Part shown: positions 52,460-60,420 of the stretch, one piece after another
Numbering within the stretch: position 1 is the stretch's first letter
How the letters are laid out: each line of letters begins with the position of its first letter
Assembly: GCA_002304925.1 (NCBI GenBank)
Contig: DBPT01000006.1
Span: 270,865-334,864 of the forward strand
DNA: 64,000 nt
Source of the DNA: Prolixibacteraceae bacterium UBA1413
Lineage (GTDB): Bacteria > Bacteroidota > Bacteroidia > Bacteroidales > Prolixibacteraceae
Reading direction: 5' to 3'
Made by a program: the position numbers and the translations under genes
Notes under the pieces: model-generated
Database searches by the model: none
What the model was told of the DNA's origin: nothing
What the model saw: only the letters and a program-made list of their open reading frames with translations

Positions 52460-54886
52460 ATGAAACGTAAGCATTTGCTCTCCCTCTTCATCGCCGGTCT
52501 GCTGATTACGGCCTGTGCCCAACCTGACTCCTCACGCGAGGTGGTCCTTAACGCCAACTGGAAGTTTCTCCGCGCCGACGTGGAAAATGGTCAGGATCCA
52601 ACCCTGGATGATTCTTCCTGGCGCACCCTCGACCTGCCCCATGATTACAGCATCGAGGACCTTCCTCCACAGGAAGGGGTGAAACAGATCGGACCTTTCT
52701 CGGAGAAAAGTGCCGGCAGTGCATCTACCGGCCATGTAATGGGCGGTACAGCCTGGTACCGCAAACACTTCACCCTGGGGAAGGAGGATCAGGACAAACT
52801 GGTGACCCTGCTTTTCGATGGGGTTTACATGGATGCCGATGTATGGATCAACGGGAACCACCTCGGGAAGCATCCCTATGGCTATACGGCCTTCTCTTAT
52901 GACCTGACCCCCCATCTCCTTCCCGCGGGTGAGGAGAACCTGCTGGCTGTACAGGTTAAAAATGAAGGGAAAAACTCGCGCTGGTACAGCGGATCAGGCA
53001 TTTACCGCGACGTGAAACTCATTATAACCCATCCCGTCCACCTGCCTCTGTGGGGGATTTATATCACCACGCCTTCTGTGACTTCTGAGAAAGCACTGAT
53101 TAAAACAGAGGTCAGCGCCATTAATGGTTCCGTGGAAGATAAGGAGGTGCTGGTAACCATCAGAATGAAAAACAGTGCTAACAGGGAAGTGGCGGCGGAT
53201 GAACAGAAAGTGGCCGTCAAAGCGGGGGAGACCCGGGCCGTCCAAATGGAAACCGAAGTGGCGGACCCTGCCCTCTGGTCCCCCGGAGATCCCAACCTTT
53301 ATACCCTGGAGGTACAGATCAGGGAGGGTGATAAGGTGCTTGATTCCGTGGAAGAGCGTTTCGGCATCCGAAGCATCGCCTTTTCCGCGGAAGAAGGTTT
53401 CCTCCTGAACGGGGAGCCTGTACTGTTAAAAGGGGGATGCCTCCACCACGACAACGGTCCTTTGGGATCTGCGGCATTCCGGACGGCCGAATTCCGGAGG
53501 GTGAAGACCATGAAGGAGGCAGGCTTCAACGCCATCCGCACCGCCCACAATCCCCCGTCGCAGCACTTCCTTGATGCATGTGACGAACTGGGGATGCTTG
53601 TCATGGATGAGTCTTTCGACCAATGGCAAAAACCCAAGAACCCACAGGACTACCACCGTTTCTTCGATGAGTGGTGGGAAAAGGATATCGAAGCGATGGT
53701 GCTGCGCGACCGCAATCACCCTTCCATCATCATCTGGAGCGTCGGCAACGAAATTCAGGAACGTGCCGACTCCTCCGGACAGGCCCTTTACAGGATGCTG
53801 TCGGAAAAGGTCAAATCGCTTGACCCCACCCGTCCCGTGACCCAGGCTGTTTGCGGTTTCTGGGATAACCCGGGAAAAATCTGGGACGATACCGCGCCCG
53901 CGTTTGCCCAACTGGACGTCCACGGTTACAATTACCAGTGGCAGCAGTATGAACCCGACCATTTGAAATTTCCGGAAAGAATCATACTCGGCACGGAATC
54001 GGTGCCCAAAGAGGCCTTTGAAAACTGGCAGATGGTGGAAAAACAGCCTTATGTGATTGGCGATTTCGTGTGGACCGGCATGGACTATCTCGGGGAGTCG
54101 GGGATCGGCCATACCTGGCTGGAAGGCGATCGGGCAGTTTTCGCACCCCCCTGGCCTTGGTTCAACGCCAACTGCGGCGATATCAGCATCACCGGCGTTA
54201 AAAAACCGCAGATGTATTTCCGTGATGTGGTGTGGCGCAACTCCCCCCTTGAGATGATGGTCCACGCCCCCCTTCCGGAGGGTAAAAAAGAGTTCGTCAG
54301 TTACTGGGGGTGGCCCGACGAGTGGAAATGCTGGAACTGGGAAGGCCACGAAGGGAAGAACTTCCTGGTGTCGGTTTACACCCGTTGCAAACAGGTGCGC
54401 CTCGAACTGAACGGGGAGGTGATCGCGACAAAGGAAGTATCGGACAGCACCAGACTCACTGCACAGTTCGAAGTGCCCTATCAGCAGGGTGAACTCACGG
54501 CCATCGCTCTTTCGGATGGAATGGAAGTCGCCCGCCAGGTTTTGAAAACCACCGGGAAACCCTTCTCCGTCAGGGTGACCCCCGAGGAAGAGAGCCTTTC
54601 CATGGCCGGTGACGATCTGGCCTATTTCAATGTTGAGATTGTGGATGAAAACGGGCTGGTAGTCCCCCACAGTCAACTGCCGGTGGAGCTGGAGATCACC
54701 GGAGGCCGGCTGCAGGCCGTGGGCAATGATAATCCGCAGGACATGCACAGCTTTCAGCAGCCCCTGGTAAACAGCTACCGGGGCCGATGCCAGGTGATTG
54801 TCAGGCCGGAAAAGGCCGGAACAATCACCGTTCTGGCAAAGTCGGAAGGATTACAGGAAGGTATCGGGAGTACCAGGATCAACTAA
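52460..54886 (+). CDS. GH2 beta-galactosidase-like lipoprotein
   Basis: An 808-residue lipoprotein (lipobox LLITACAQP). Domains in order: sugar-binding jelly roll (about 28-190, with the LDLPHDYSIED and WYRKHFTL signatures), immunoglobulin-like domain (about 195-300), TIM barrel (about 305-590) with acid/base Glu in IWSVGNEIQER (near 430) and nucleophile Glu in ILGTESVPKEAF (near 512), then a DUF4982-type and further beta domains. This is the common Bacteroidetes arrangement annotated as beta-galactosidase; beta-glucuronidase activity is possible. It follows the porter by 129 bp and is 10 bp from the acyltransferase gene, so it belongs to the operon. Confidence 0.92.
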   Translation: MKRKHLLSLFIAGLLITACAQPDSSREVVLNANWKFLRADVENGQDPTLDDSSWRTLDLPHDYSIEDLPPQEGVKQIGPFSEKSAGSASTGHVMGGTAWYRKHFTLGKEDQDKLVTLLFDGVYMDADVWINGNHLGKHPYGYTAFSYDLTPHLLPAGEENLLAVQVKNEGKNSRWYSGSGIYRDVKLIITHPVHLPLWGIYITTPSVTSEKALIKTEVSAINGSVEDKEVLVTIRMKNSANREVAADEQKVAVKAGETRAVQMETEVADPALWSPGDPNLYTLEVQIREGDKVLDSVEERFGIRSIAFSAEEGFLLNGEPVLLKGGCLHHDNGPLGSAAFRTAEFRRVKTMKEAGFNAIRTAHNPPSQHFLDACDELGMLVMDESFDQWQKPKNPQDYHRFFDEWWEKDIEAMVLRDRNHPSIIIWSVGNEIQERADSSGQALYRMLSEKVKSLDPTRPVTQAVCGFWDNPGKIWDDTAPAFAQLDVHGYNYQWQQYEPDHLKFPERIILGTESVPKEAFENWQMVEKQPYVIGDFVWTGMDYLGESGIGHTWLEGDRAVFAPPWPWFNANCGDISITGVKKPQMYFRDVVWRNSPLEMMVHAPLPEGKKEFVSYWGWPDEWKCWNWEGHEGKNFLVSVYTRCKQVRLELNGEVIATKEVSDSTRLTAQFEVPYQQGELTAIALSDGMEVARQVLKTTGKPFSVRVTPEEESLSMAGDDLAYFNVEIVDENGLVVPHSQLPVELEITGGRLQAVGNDNPQDMHSFQQPLVNSYRGRCQVIVRPEKAGTITVLAKSEGLQEGIGSTRIN

Positions 54887-54896
54887 ATAAACAACC

Positions 54897-56033
54897 ATGA
54901 CAAAGAAACCATTTCAGAATGTCCGCCTGGGCTCAATCGATGTTCTGCGGGGTTTTGACCTTTTCTGCCTGGTCTTTTTCCAGCCGGTGCTAATGGAGGT
55001 GAGCCAGGCCGCCGACCTGCCCTTTTTCCGGGCCATCACCCCCCATTTCAAGCATGTGGCATGGGAGGGTTTTGCCTTCTGGGATATTATCATGCCGCTC
55101 TTTATGTTCATTACCGGGGCCAGCATGCCCTTCGCCTTTTCCAAATACACCCGCCGCGACGACCGGAAAAAACTGTACCGTCGCATCCTCAGAAGGGTTC
55201 TCCTGCTCTGGATCTTGGGTATGGTCTGCCAGGGGAACCTCCTGGGCCTGGATCCGCAGAAAATATACCTCTTCTCCAACACCCTGCAGGCCATCGCCGT
55301 GGGTTATCTCATATCGGCCCTCCTGTTGTTGCACCTCCGGCTGAGGTGGCAGATCGTGATTTCAGCCGGACTTTTGCTCTCCTACTGGGCCTTGCTCACC
55401 TTCGTGCAGGCCGGCAGTTTCGGGGGCGGCAACTTCACCCCCGACTACAACCTGGCCGAATATGTCGACCGCATCGTCCTGGGCCGCTTCCGCGACGGAG
55501 TGACCGTCACCGAAACGGGTCTTGATTTCGGGAATTACCGCTACACCTGGATCCTCAGCAGCCTCAACTTCGGAGTTACCGTCATGACCGGGGTCTTCGC
55601 AGGGCAGATCCTCAAGGGGAATCTCCCTAAAATGCAGAAAGTACAATGGCTGATCATTGGCGGCATAGCCATGGTGGTGGCCGGACTCCTCTGGGGCTTC
55701 CAGATGCCGGTAATCAAGAAGATCTGGACAAGCTCCATGACCCTTTACAGCAGCGGCCTCTGCTTCCTGCTCATGGCGCTCTTTTACTACCTGGTCGACA
55801 TCCGCAACGGCGGGAAATATCTCAATTGGCTGAAGATCTATGGAATGAATTCCATTACGGCCTATATGCTCTATTCTGTCATCAACTTCGGTAGCATCTC
55901 CCGCTCCCTGCTCTATGGCACCAAACAGTACCTCGGCGAGTTCTATCCTGCGCTGATCACCCTCTCCGACGTTTCACTCATCTTCCTCATACTGTGGATC
56001 CTGTACCGGCGGAAGATATTCCTGAAGATATAA
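54897..56033 (+). CDS. DUF5009/NagX-like membrane acyltransferase
   Basis: A 378-residue inner-membrane protein with about ten hydrophobic segments. It opens with LGSIDVLRGFDLFCLVFFQP, the signature of the DUF5009 and heparan-alpha-glucosaminide N-acetyltransferase-like group; the His in ITPHFKHVAWEGFAFWDIIM is where these proteins keep a conserved histidine. RGFD and FMFITGASMPFAF also fit. Relatives transfer acetyl groups from cytoplasmic acetyl-CoA to sugars on the other side of the membrane, or are sugar transporters of unproven mechanism. It is the last gene of the operon, 10 bp after a GH2 gene, so an amino-sugar or acetylated sugar substrate is plausible. Confidence 0.87.
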   Translation: MTKKPFQNVRLGSIDVLRGFDLFCLVFFQPVLMEVSQAADLPFFRAITPHFKHVAWEGFAFWDIIMPLFMFITGASMPFAFSKYTRRDDRKKLYRRILRRVLLLWILGMVCQGNLLGLDPQKIYLFSNTLQAIAVGYLISALLLLHLRLRWQIVISAGLLLSYWALLTFVQAGSFGGGNFTPDYNLAEYVDRIVLGRFRDGVTVTETGLDFGNYRYTWILSSLNFGVTVMTGVFAGQILKGNLPKMQKVQWLIIGGIAMVVAGLLWGFQMPVIKKIWTSSMTLYSSGLCFLLMALFYYLVDIRNGGKYLNWLKIYGMNSITAYMLYSVINFGSISRSLLYGTKQYLGEFYPALITLSDVSLIFLILWILYRRKIFLKI

Positions 56034-56058
56034 AAAAAAGCGGCTCCGGTAGGACCGC
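56032..56058 (-). terminator. Intrinsic terminator of tRNA-Val
   Basis: On the minus strand GCGG (56055-56058) pairs with CCGC (56040-56043), extended by a further TCC/GGA with a bulge, and is followed by eight T (A 56032-56039 on the plus strand). It directly follows the tRNA and could also stop the converging operon. Confidence 0.7.
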
Positions 56059-56064
56059 ATTTTG

Positions 56065-56139
56065 TGGGTTGTACTGGAGTCGAACCAGTGACCCCTACCC
56101 TGTCAAGGTAATGCTCTAAACCAACTGAGCTAACAACCC
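56065..56139 (-). tRNA. tRNA-Val (anticodon GAC)
   Basis: A 75-nt gene on the minus strand. The acceptor stem GGGTTGT pairs with ACAACCC, followed by discriminator A. The D arm has AGCTCAGTTGGTTTAGAGC, the anticodon loop is TTGACAG with anticodon GAC, and the T arm has GGTTCGA (read as CTGGTTCGACTCCAG). No CCA is encoded. A perfect -7 promoter element lies 11 bp upstream and a terminator is directly downstream, so it is transcribed on its own. Confidence 0.95.
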
Positions 56140-56149
56140 TATTGCGGTG

Positions 56150-56157
56150 CAAAAATA
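56150..56157 (-). promoter_or_regulatory. -7 promoter element of tRNA-Val
   Basis: TATTTTTG on the minus strand, 10 bp before the first tRNA base, matches TAnnTTTG. The -33 element is weak. Confidence 0.55.
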
Positions 56158-56204
56158 AACAATTTTATTGATTCCGGGAGAAAATTTTTCTCAGCGCATG
56201 AACT

Positions 56205-56449
56205 TCAGCAAAAAATGGGCGGAAAACCGGGATCAAAAAGATTATCCTCCCTCCAGAAATCGGCAAATCCGCAAAAGAAGATCTTATTGTTCAGCAGGTG
56301 AAAGTACCATGCCGGTCAGGTCTAAACATTTCCGCGTTGGAAGTCAGGTATTTGCGTCCATCACCCACATTATAATGCAACTGGAGATTCTGGGAGAACA
56401 AAGTGATTCCTGAAAGACTGAACAGCAGTAAAAACAAATACCTCTTCAT
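56205..56449 (-). pseudogene. Broken DUF5020-like outer-membrane protein gene
   Basis: ATG at 56449 begins a good signal peptide (MKRYLFLLLFSLSGITLFSQ) and then NLQLHYNVGDGRKYL and AEMFRPDRHG, the N-terminal pattern I know from DUF5020 proteins (small Tsx-like beta barrels). A stop follows at codon 53. In another frame the coding pattern resumes as IFFCGFADFWREDNLFDPG, again DUF5020-like but from a later part of the protein, and stops at 56205. So the gene has lost its middle, its frame and its 3' end. It lies next to a tRNA gene, a common site of rearrangement. The rest of 56140-56557 shows nothing else. Confidence 0.65.
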
Positions 56450-56557
56450 AGCGTTCCTGTTTAAAAACGTCATAGGGAATATATCACCTATACAAAAGTT
56501 CATCAAAAAGCTAATTTAAAAAATTCGTATCTTGAAACCCAATTTAAATGAGCGCAA

Positions 56558-57481
56558 ATGAAGAAATTTGATCGTCGCCGGTTTATTCAAACCAGTGCTG
56601 CCGGACTGGCAGGGTTCACGTTGGCAGGTGCTGCACTTCCGGTTTCTGCGACCGAACTTCCGTTTTTCGGAAATGATGTGCTGAAGGCTGCTGCTGTTGA
56701 CCGTGTCGCCCTTGGAAAAACCGGGCTTACCATTCCCCGGGTAGCGCTTGGGACAGGCTCCATCGGAGGGAACCAGCAATCGAACCAGACCCGCCTGGGC
56801 AGGGAGAATTTCCTGAAACTGGCCAGGCATGCCTGGGATCGCGGAATCCGCTTCTTTGACATGGCTGACTCGTACGGATCCCACACCTTTGTCAGGGATA
56901 TCCTGAAAGAGGTTCCCCGGGAAAAAACCACCCTCATGTCCAAAATGTGGACCGGCGATACCAACTGGCAAAAAAGCAGCGACGTGGCAAAAACCCTCGA
57001 CCGCTTCAGACAGGAAACAGGCAGCGACTATTTCGACATCCTGCTTATGCACTGCATGGTCAGACCCAACTGGCGGGAAGAAAAGAAAATCTTCATCGAG
57101 GGGCTCTCTGAAGCCAAAGAAAAAGGGATCATAAAAGCGGCAGGCGTCTCCTGCCACAATTGGCAGGCAATGATCGAAGCCGCCGGAGACCCCTGGGTCG
57201 ACGTGATCCTGGCGCGTATCAACCCCTTCGGCGTCCATATGGACAACACCCCCGAAGAGGTCTCGGCACTCCTGAAAAAGGCAAAAGACAACGGCAAAGG
57301 GATCATCGGCATGAAAATATTCGGCAACGGGGATAAAATTTCGGACACCGACAGGGAACAATCAATCCGCTATGCCGTGACAAAAGGGAATATCCACGCC
57401 ATGACCCTCGGAATGGAATCCGTCGCCCAGGTCGACGATGCCGTGGAAAGGGTGATGCGAATTGTTAACCAAAATAAATAG
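56558..57481 (+). CDS. Tat-exported aldo/keto reductase
   Basis: A 307-residue NADPH-dependent oxidoreductase-like TIM-barrel protein. The twin-arginine signal FDRRRFIQTSAAGLAG implies folded export. The catalytic tetrad of the family is visible: Asp and Tyr in FFDMADSYGSHTF, Lys in TLMSKMWTGD, His in ILLMHCMV. The beginning of the mature domain is VALGKTGLTIPRVALGTGSI. Exported members of this group are frequent in Bacteroidetes and Planctomycetes, with unknown substrates. It is monocistronic, with convergent GlmM 67 bp away. No promoter consensus is clear. Confidence 0.92.
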   Translation: MKKFDRRRFIQTSAAGLAGFTLAGAALPVSATELPFFGNDVLKAAAVDRVALGKTGLTIPRVALGTGSIGGNQQSNQTRLGRENFLKLARHAWDRGIRFFDMADSYGSHTFVRDILKEVPREKTTLMSKMWTGDTNWQKSSDVAKTLDRFRQETGSDYFDILLMHCMVRPNWREEKKIFIEGLSEAKEKGIIKAAGVSCHNWQAMIEAAGDPWVDVILARINPFGVHMDNTPEEVSALLKKAKDNGKGIIGMKIFGNGDKISDTDREQSIRYAVTKGNIHAMTLGMESVAQVDDAVERVMRIVNQNK

Positions 57482-57548
57482 TACAACGTCTGACGAGTGT
57501 TTTAGGGAAACCTCCGTCATCCTACCAGAAGAGCATATTCCGGTCCTT

Positions 57549-58931
57549 CTAAATGTTTTGCCTGATCAGAGCGATAATCCCAGAGGCCAGTTTTTCAGCC
57601 TTTTGCGGAGTGGAGGATTCCGCATAAATCCTGATGATCGGCTCGGTATTGGATTTTCGCAGGTGAACCCATTCATCGGCAAAATCGATTTTCACTCCGT
57701 CGATCGTGCTGACTTCCTCTTTTTCGTAGATCTTTTCAATTCTTGACAGGACCAGGTCCATGTCGATATCAGGCGTCAGTTCTATCTTGTTTTTCGAAAT
57801 GAAATAATCGGGGTATGTTTTGCGCAGTTGCGAGCATTTCAATCCGGTTTTGGCGAGATGAGTCAGGAAAAGGGCGATGCCCACCAGGGCGTCGCGGCCG
57901 TAATGACTGGCGGGGTAGATAACCCCCCCGTTTCCTTCTCCCCCGATCACCGCCCCGGTCTCTTTCATTTTCGCCACCACATGGACTTCACCCACCGCGG
58001 AGGCTGCATGGCTGCCTCCGTATTTTTCGGTGATCACCCGCAAAGCGCGGCTTGACGACATGTTGGAGACTGTATTGCCGGGTGTTCGGGAGAGCACGTA
58101 ATCGGCGACGGCCACCAAGGTGTACTCTTCGTTGAACAAGCTACCGTCTTCGCTGATGATTGACAACCGGTCCACATCGGGATCCACGACAAAACAGACA
58201 TCCACATTACTGCTTCTGACAATTTCGCAGGTCTCCGTCAGGTTTTCCGGCAAGGGTTCCGGGGTATGGGCGAAATGGCCCGTGGGCTCGCCGTTGATCG
58301 CTAGAATATTCTTGACCCCCATCGCCTCCAGGAGGGCAGGAATGGCAATTCCCCCAACCGAGTTGACCGCATCGAAAGCCACCGAAAAACGGGCCGCACA
58401 AATGGCTTCCGCATCCACAAGGTCAAGGGCCAGAACCTGCCGCACATGTTCAGCGGTGTAATCTTTTGCAATCATGCTTCCCAGCATATGCACTTCTGCA
58501 AAACAAAAATCTCCTTCTTCCGCATAACGGAGGATGACGGCACCCTCTTCCGCAGAAAGAAACTCCCCTTTCCCGTTCAGCAACTTCAGCGCATTCCATT
58601 GTTCCGGATTATGGCTGGCAGTGATGATGATCCCGCCATCGGCATGCTCGCCGGTAACCGCAATCTCAGTCGTCGGCGTGGTAGCCAGTCCGATGTCCAC
58701 CACATCAATCCCCATCCCTGAAAGCGTCGCACATACCAGGGCCCTCACCATTTCTCCGCTGATCCTGGCATCGCGCCCCACAACAACCATGCACCTCTCT
58801 TTCCCTGAAGACTCCTTTAGCCATTTGGCATAGGAGGCCGTGAACCTGACGACATCAGGAGGAGTAAGCGACGTTCCCGGTTCTCCTCCGATCGTTCCGC
58901 GAATCCCGGAAATGGATTTTATCAGTGTCAT
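57549..58931 (-). CDS. glmM: Phosphoglucosamine mutase-like phosphohexomutase
   Basis: A 460-residue cytoplasmic enzyme of the alpha-D-phosphohexomutase superfamily. Four domains are recognisable: SISGIRGTIGGEPGTSLTP and VVVGRDARISGEMV in domain 1, the phosphoserine loop IITASHNPEQWNALKLL, the metal-binding VVDPDVDRLSIISEDG, the sugar-binding GGEGNGGVIYP, and the phosphate-binding loop RKSNTEPIIRIYAES. GEGNGG and the overall layout favour GlmM (glucosamine-6-P to glucosamine-1-P, for peptidoglycan and LPS), with phosphomannomutase as the alternative. It is the second gene of a minus-strand pair with the DUF2461 gene, 15 bp apart. Confidence 0.9.
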   Translation of the reverse strand: MTLIKSISGIRGTIGGEPGTSLTPPDVVRFTASYAKWLKESSGKERCMVVVGRDARISGEMVRALVCATLSGMGIDVVDIGLATTPTTEIAVTGEHADGGIIITASHNPEQWNALKLLNGKGEFLSAEEGAVILRYAEEGDFCFAEVHMLGSMIAKDYTAEHVRQVLALDLVDAEAICAARFSVAFDAVNSVGGIAIPALLEAMGVKNILAINGEPTGHFAHTPEPLPENLTETCEIVRSSNVDVCFVVDPDVDRLSIISEDGSLFNEEYTLVAVADYVLSRTPGNTVSNMSSSRALRVITEKYGGSHAASAVGEVHVVAKMKETGAVIGGEGNGGVIYPASHYGRDALVGIALFLTHLAKTGLKCSQLRKTYPDYFISKNKIELTPDIDMDLVLSRIEKIYEKEEVSTIDGVKIDFADEWVHLRKSNTEPIIRIYAESSTPQKAEKLASGIIALIRQNI

Positions 58932-58946
58932 ATGCCTTACGATCTT

Positions 58947-59606
58947 TTAAAGATAATTATCAAGCGCTTCGTTCAGAAAGCGGTTCATTTTATACAACTC
59001 CCGGAAGAGATCCACGGCCTTGTTCAAATATCCCTTATCCAGCACCTCCGAATCGGTGAGGGTGACCCCAAAGGCATACGATTTAGGCCTCAACAAAGCG
59101 ATATCGGGAAAATCAGGCGGAAATCCCTTCGGGACAGTTTTAAGCATCTCCCCATCGAAACCGGTGAAATAACGTCTGAATCCCGGATCCTCCAGGATGG
59201 ATCTGAACTCCCCGGGCTGATCATAAACGGCAGTCCGGATGGCTTTCAGCACATCGGCCGGGGGCATCCATATTCCCCCGCCCAGATAATGTTCTCCCGG
59301 CTGGATGTGAAAATAATAACCCGCCCGATTGCTCTTAAAGCCTCCCCTTCCGATATAACTGCCGAAATGGGTCTTGTAAGGACGCTTATCGGGCGAAAAA
59401 CGGATATCACGATAAATTCTGAACAGGCATTCCTTCGGATCCATCAGCGGAATGTCAGAATCAAATTTCCTGATCTCCCGGATCAGAAGTTCTGTCATGA
59501 ACAACACCTTTTCGCGCGCCGATTCGTAACGCTCACGGTTGGTCTGGAACCACTCCCGGTTGTTGTTCCTTTTTAGATCGTCCAAAAAGGCCAGAATAGC
59601 TTTCAT
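58947..59606 (-). CDS. DUF2461 family protein
   Basis: A 219-residue cytoplasmic protein of DUF2461 (TIGR02453). Signature parts: FLDDLKRNNNREWFQTNRER at the N terminus, RIYRDIRFSPDKRPYKTHFG in the middle, GYYFHIQPGEHYLGGGIWMP, and ALLRPKSYAFGVTLTD towards the end. The family is widespread and has no established biochemical role. It heads a transcript with the GlmM-like gene and is divergent from ispD. Length is normal for the family. Confidence 0.93.
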   Translation of the reverse strand: MKAILAFLDDLKRNNNREWFQTNRERYESAREKVLFMTELLIREIRKFDSDIPLMDPKECLFRIYRDIRFSPDKRPYKTHFGSYIGRGGFKSNRAGYYFHIQPGEHYLGGGIWMPPADVLKAIRTAVYDQPGEFRSILEDPGFRRYFTGFDGEMLKTVPKGFPPDFPDIALLRPKSYAFGVTLTDSEVLDKGYLNKAVDLFRELYKMNRFLNEALDNYL

Positions 59607-59620
59607 TTAACGGAGAATGT

Positions 59621-59628
59621 TATTTTTG
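59621..59628 (+). promoter_or_regulatory. -7 promoter element for ispD
   Basis: TATTTTTG matches TAnnTTTG, 48 bp before the ispD start, within the divergent region. No TTTG at -33 spacing. Confidence 0.5.
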
Positions 59629-59676
59629 TGATTGTTTTGCAAGATACGGGTTTTTTACCCTTTTATTTCTACGCAA

Positions 59677-60345
59677 ATGAAAAAAATCGCCCTGGTGGTT
59701 GCAGGAGGTTCAGGGATCCGGATGGGTCATCAGCACCCCAAACAGTTCCTCGAAATCGCAGGAAAACCGGTGTTGATGCACACCCTTGAATGCTTTATCC
59801 ACTTTGATCACGCCATGGAAATCGTCGTGATCCTTCCCGAAGAACACATCCCATTGTGGTCTGACCTTTGCAGAAAACAGGGCTTTGCCCACCCTGTCCG
59901 GATGGTTTCCGGCGGTGAAACCCGTTTTCAATCAGTTAAAAACGGATTGTCGGTGATTCCGGATGAGGGTATTGTATTCATCCACGATGGCGTCAGGCCG
60001 CTGGTCAGCCAGGCGACCCTTGGACAATGCTACGACATGGCGGTGCTCCACGGCAATGCCATTCCCGTGGTTCCCGTCACTGAGTCGGTGCGGTGGAGTG
60101 ACCGAATGTCAAGCCACCCGCTTGACCGGGACAAACTCTTCCTGATCCAGACCCCGCAAACCTTCCGGATCCCCCTGATCAAAAAAGCTTACGCACAGGA
60201 TTACCTTCCAGAATTTACCGATGACGCTTCGGTACTGGAAAAGAGCGGAGAGACCATCCGTCTGGCCCAGGGAAACCGGGAAAACATTAAAATCACCTGG
60301 CCTTCCGACCTGCTGATCGTCCGCGCCCTCCTGACAGGGCAATGA
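59677..60345 (+). CDS. ispD: 2-C-methyl-D-erythritol 4-phosphate cytidylyltransferase
   Basis: A 222-residue cytoplasmic enzyme that joins MEP to CTP, giving CDP-ME in the non-mevalonate isoprenoid pathway. The nucleotide-binding motif near the N terminus is VVAGGSGIRMGHQHPKQFLE, then GGETRFQSVKNGL, IHDGVRPLVS and FTDDASVLEKSGETI, all family hallmarks. The first position of the usual AAGxGxRMG reads VAGGSGIRMG, as in other Bacteroidetes. The start at 59677 puts the motif at residue 7; the upstream extension is non-coding in character. The GH2 gene follows after 75 bp and is probably separately controlled. Confidence 0.94.
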   Translation: MKKIALVVAGGSGIRMGHQHPKQFLEIAGKPVLMHTLECFIHFDHAMEIVVILPEEHIPLWSDLCRKQGFAHPVRMVSGGETRFQSVKNGLSVIPDEGIVFIHDGVRPLVSQATLGQCYDMAVLHGNAIPVVPVTESVRWSDRMSSHPLDRDKLFLIQTPQTFRIPLIKKAYAQDYLPEFTDDASVLEKSGETIRLAQGNRENIKITWPSDLLIVRALLTGQ

Positions 60346-60420
60346 TCTCATGAGGAGGGTTACCTGATCAACCAGACCACTTACCGGATTTCAACACCTA
60401 AAAAAACAATACTTACCACC

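Noticed and set aside
52460..54886. Frameshift in the GH2 gene suggested by long alternative frames
   Set aside because: The main frame carries all domains and both catalytic glutamates without interruption.
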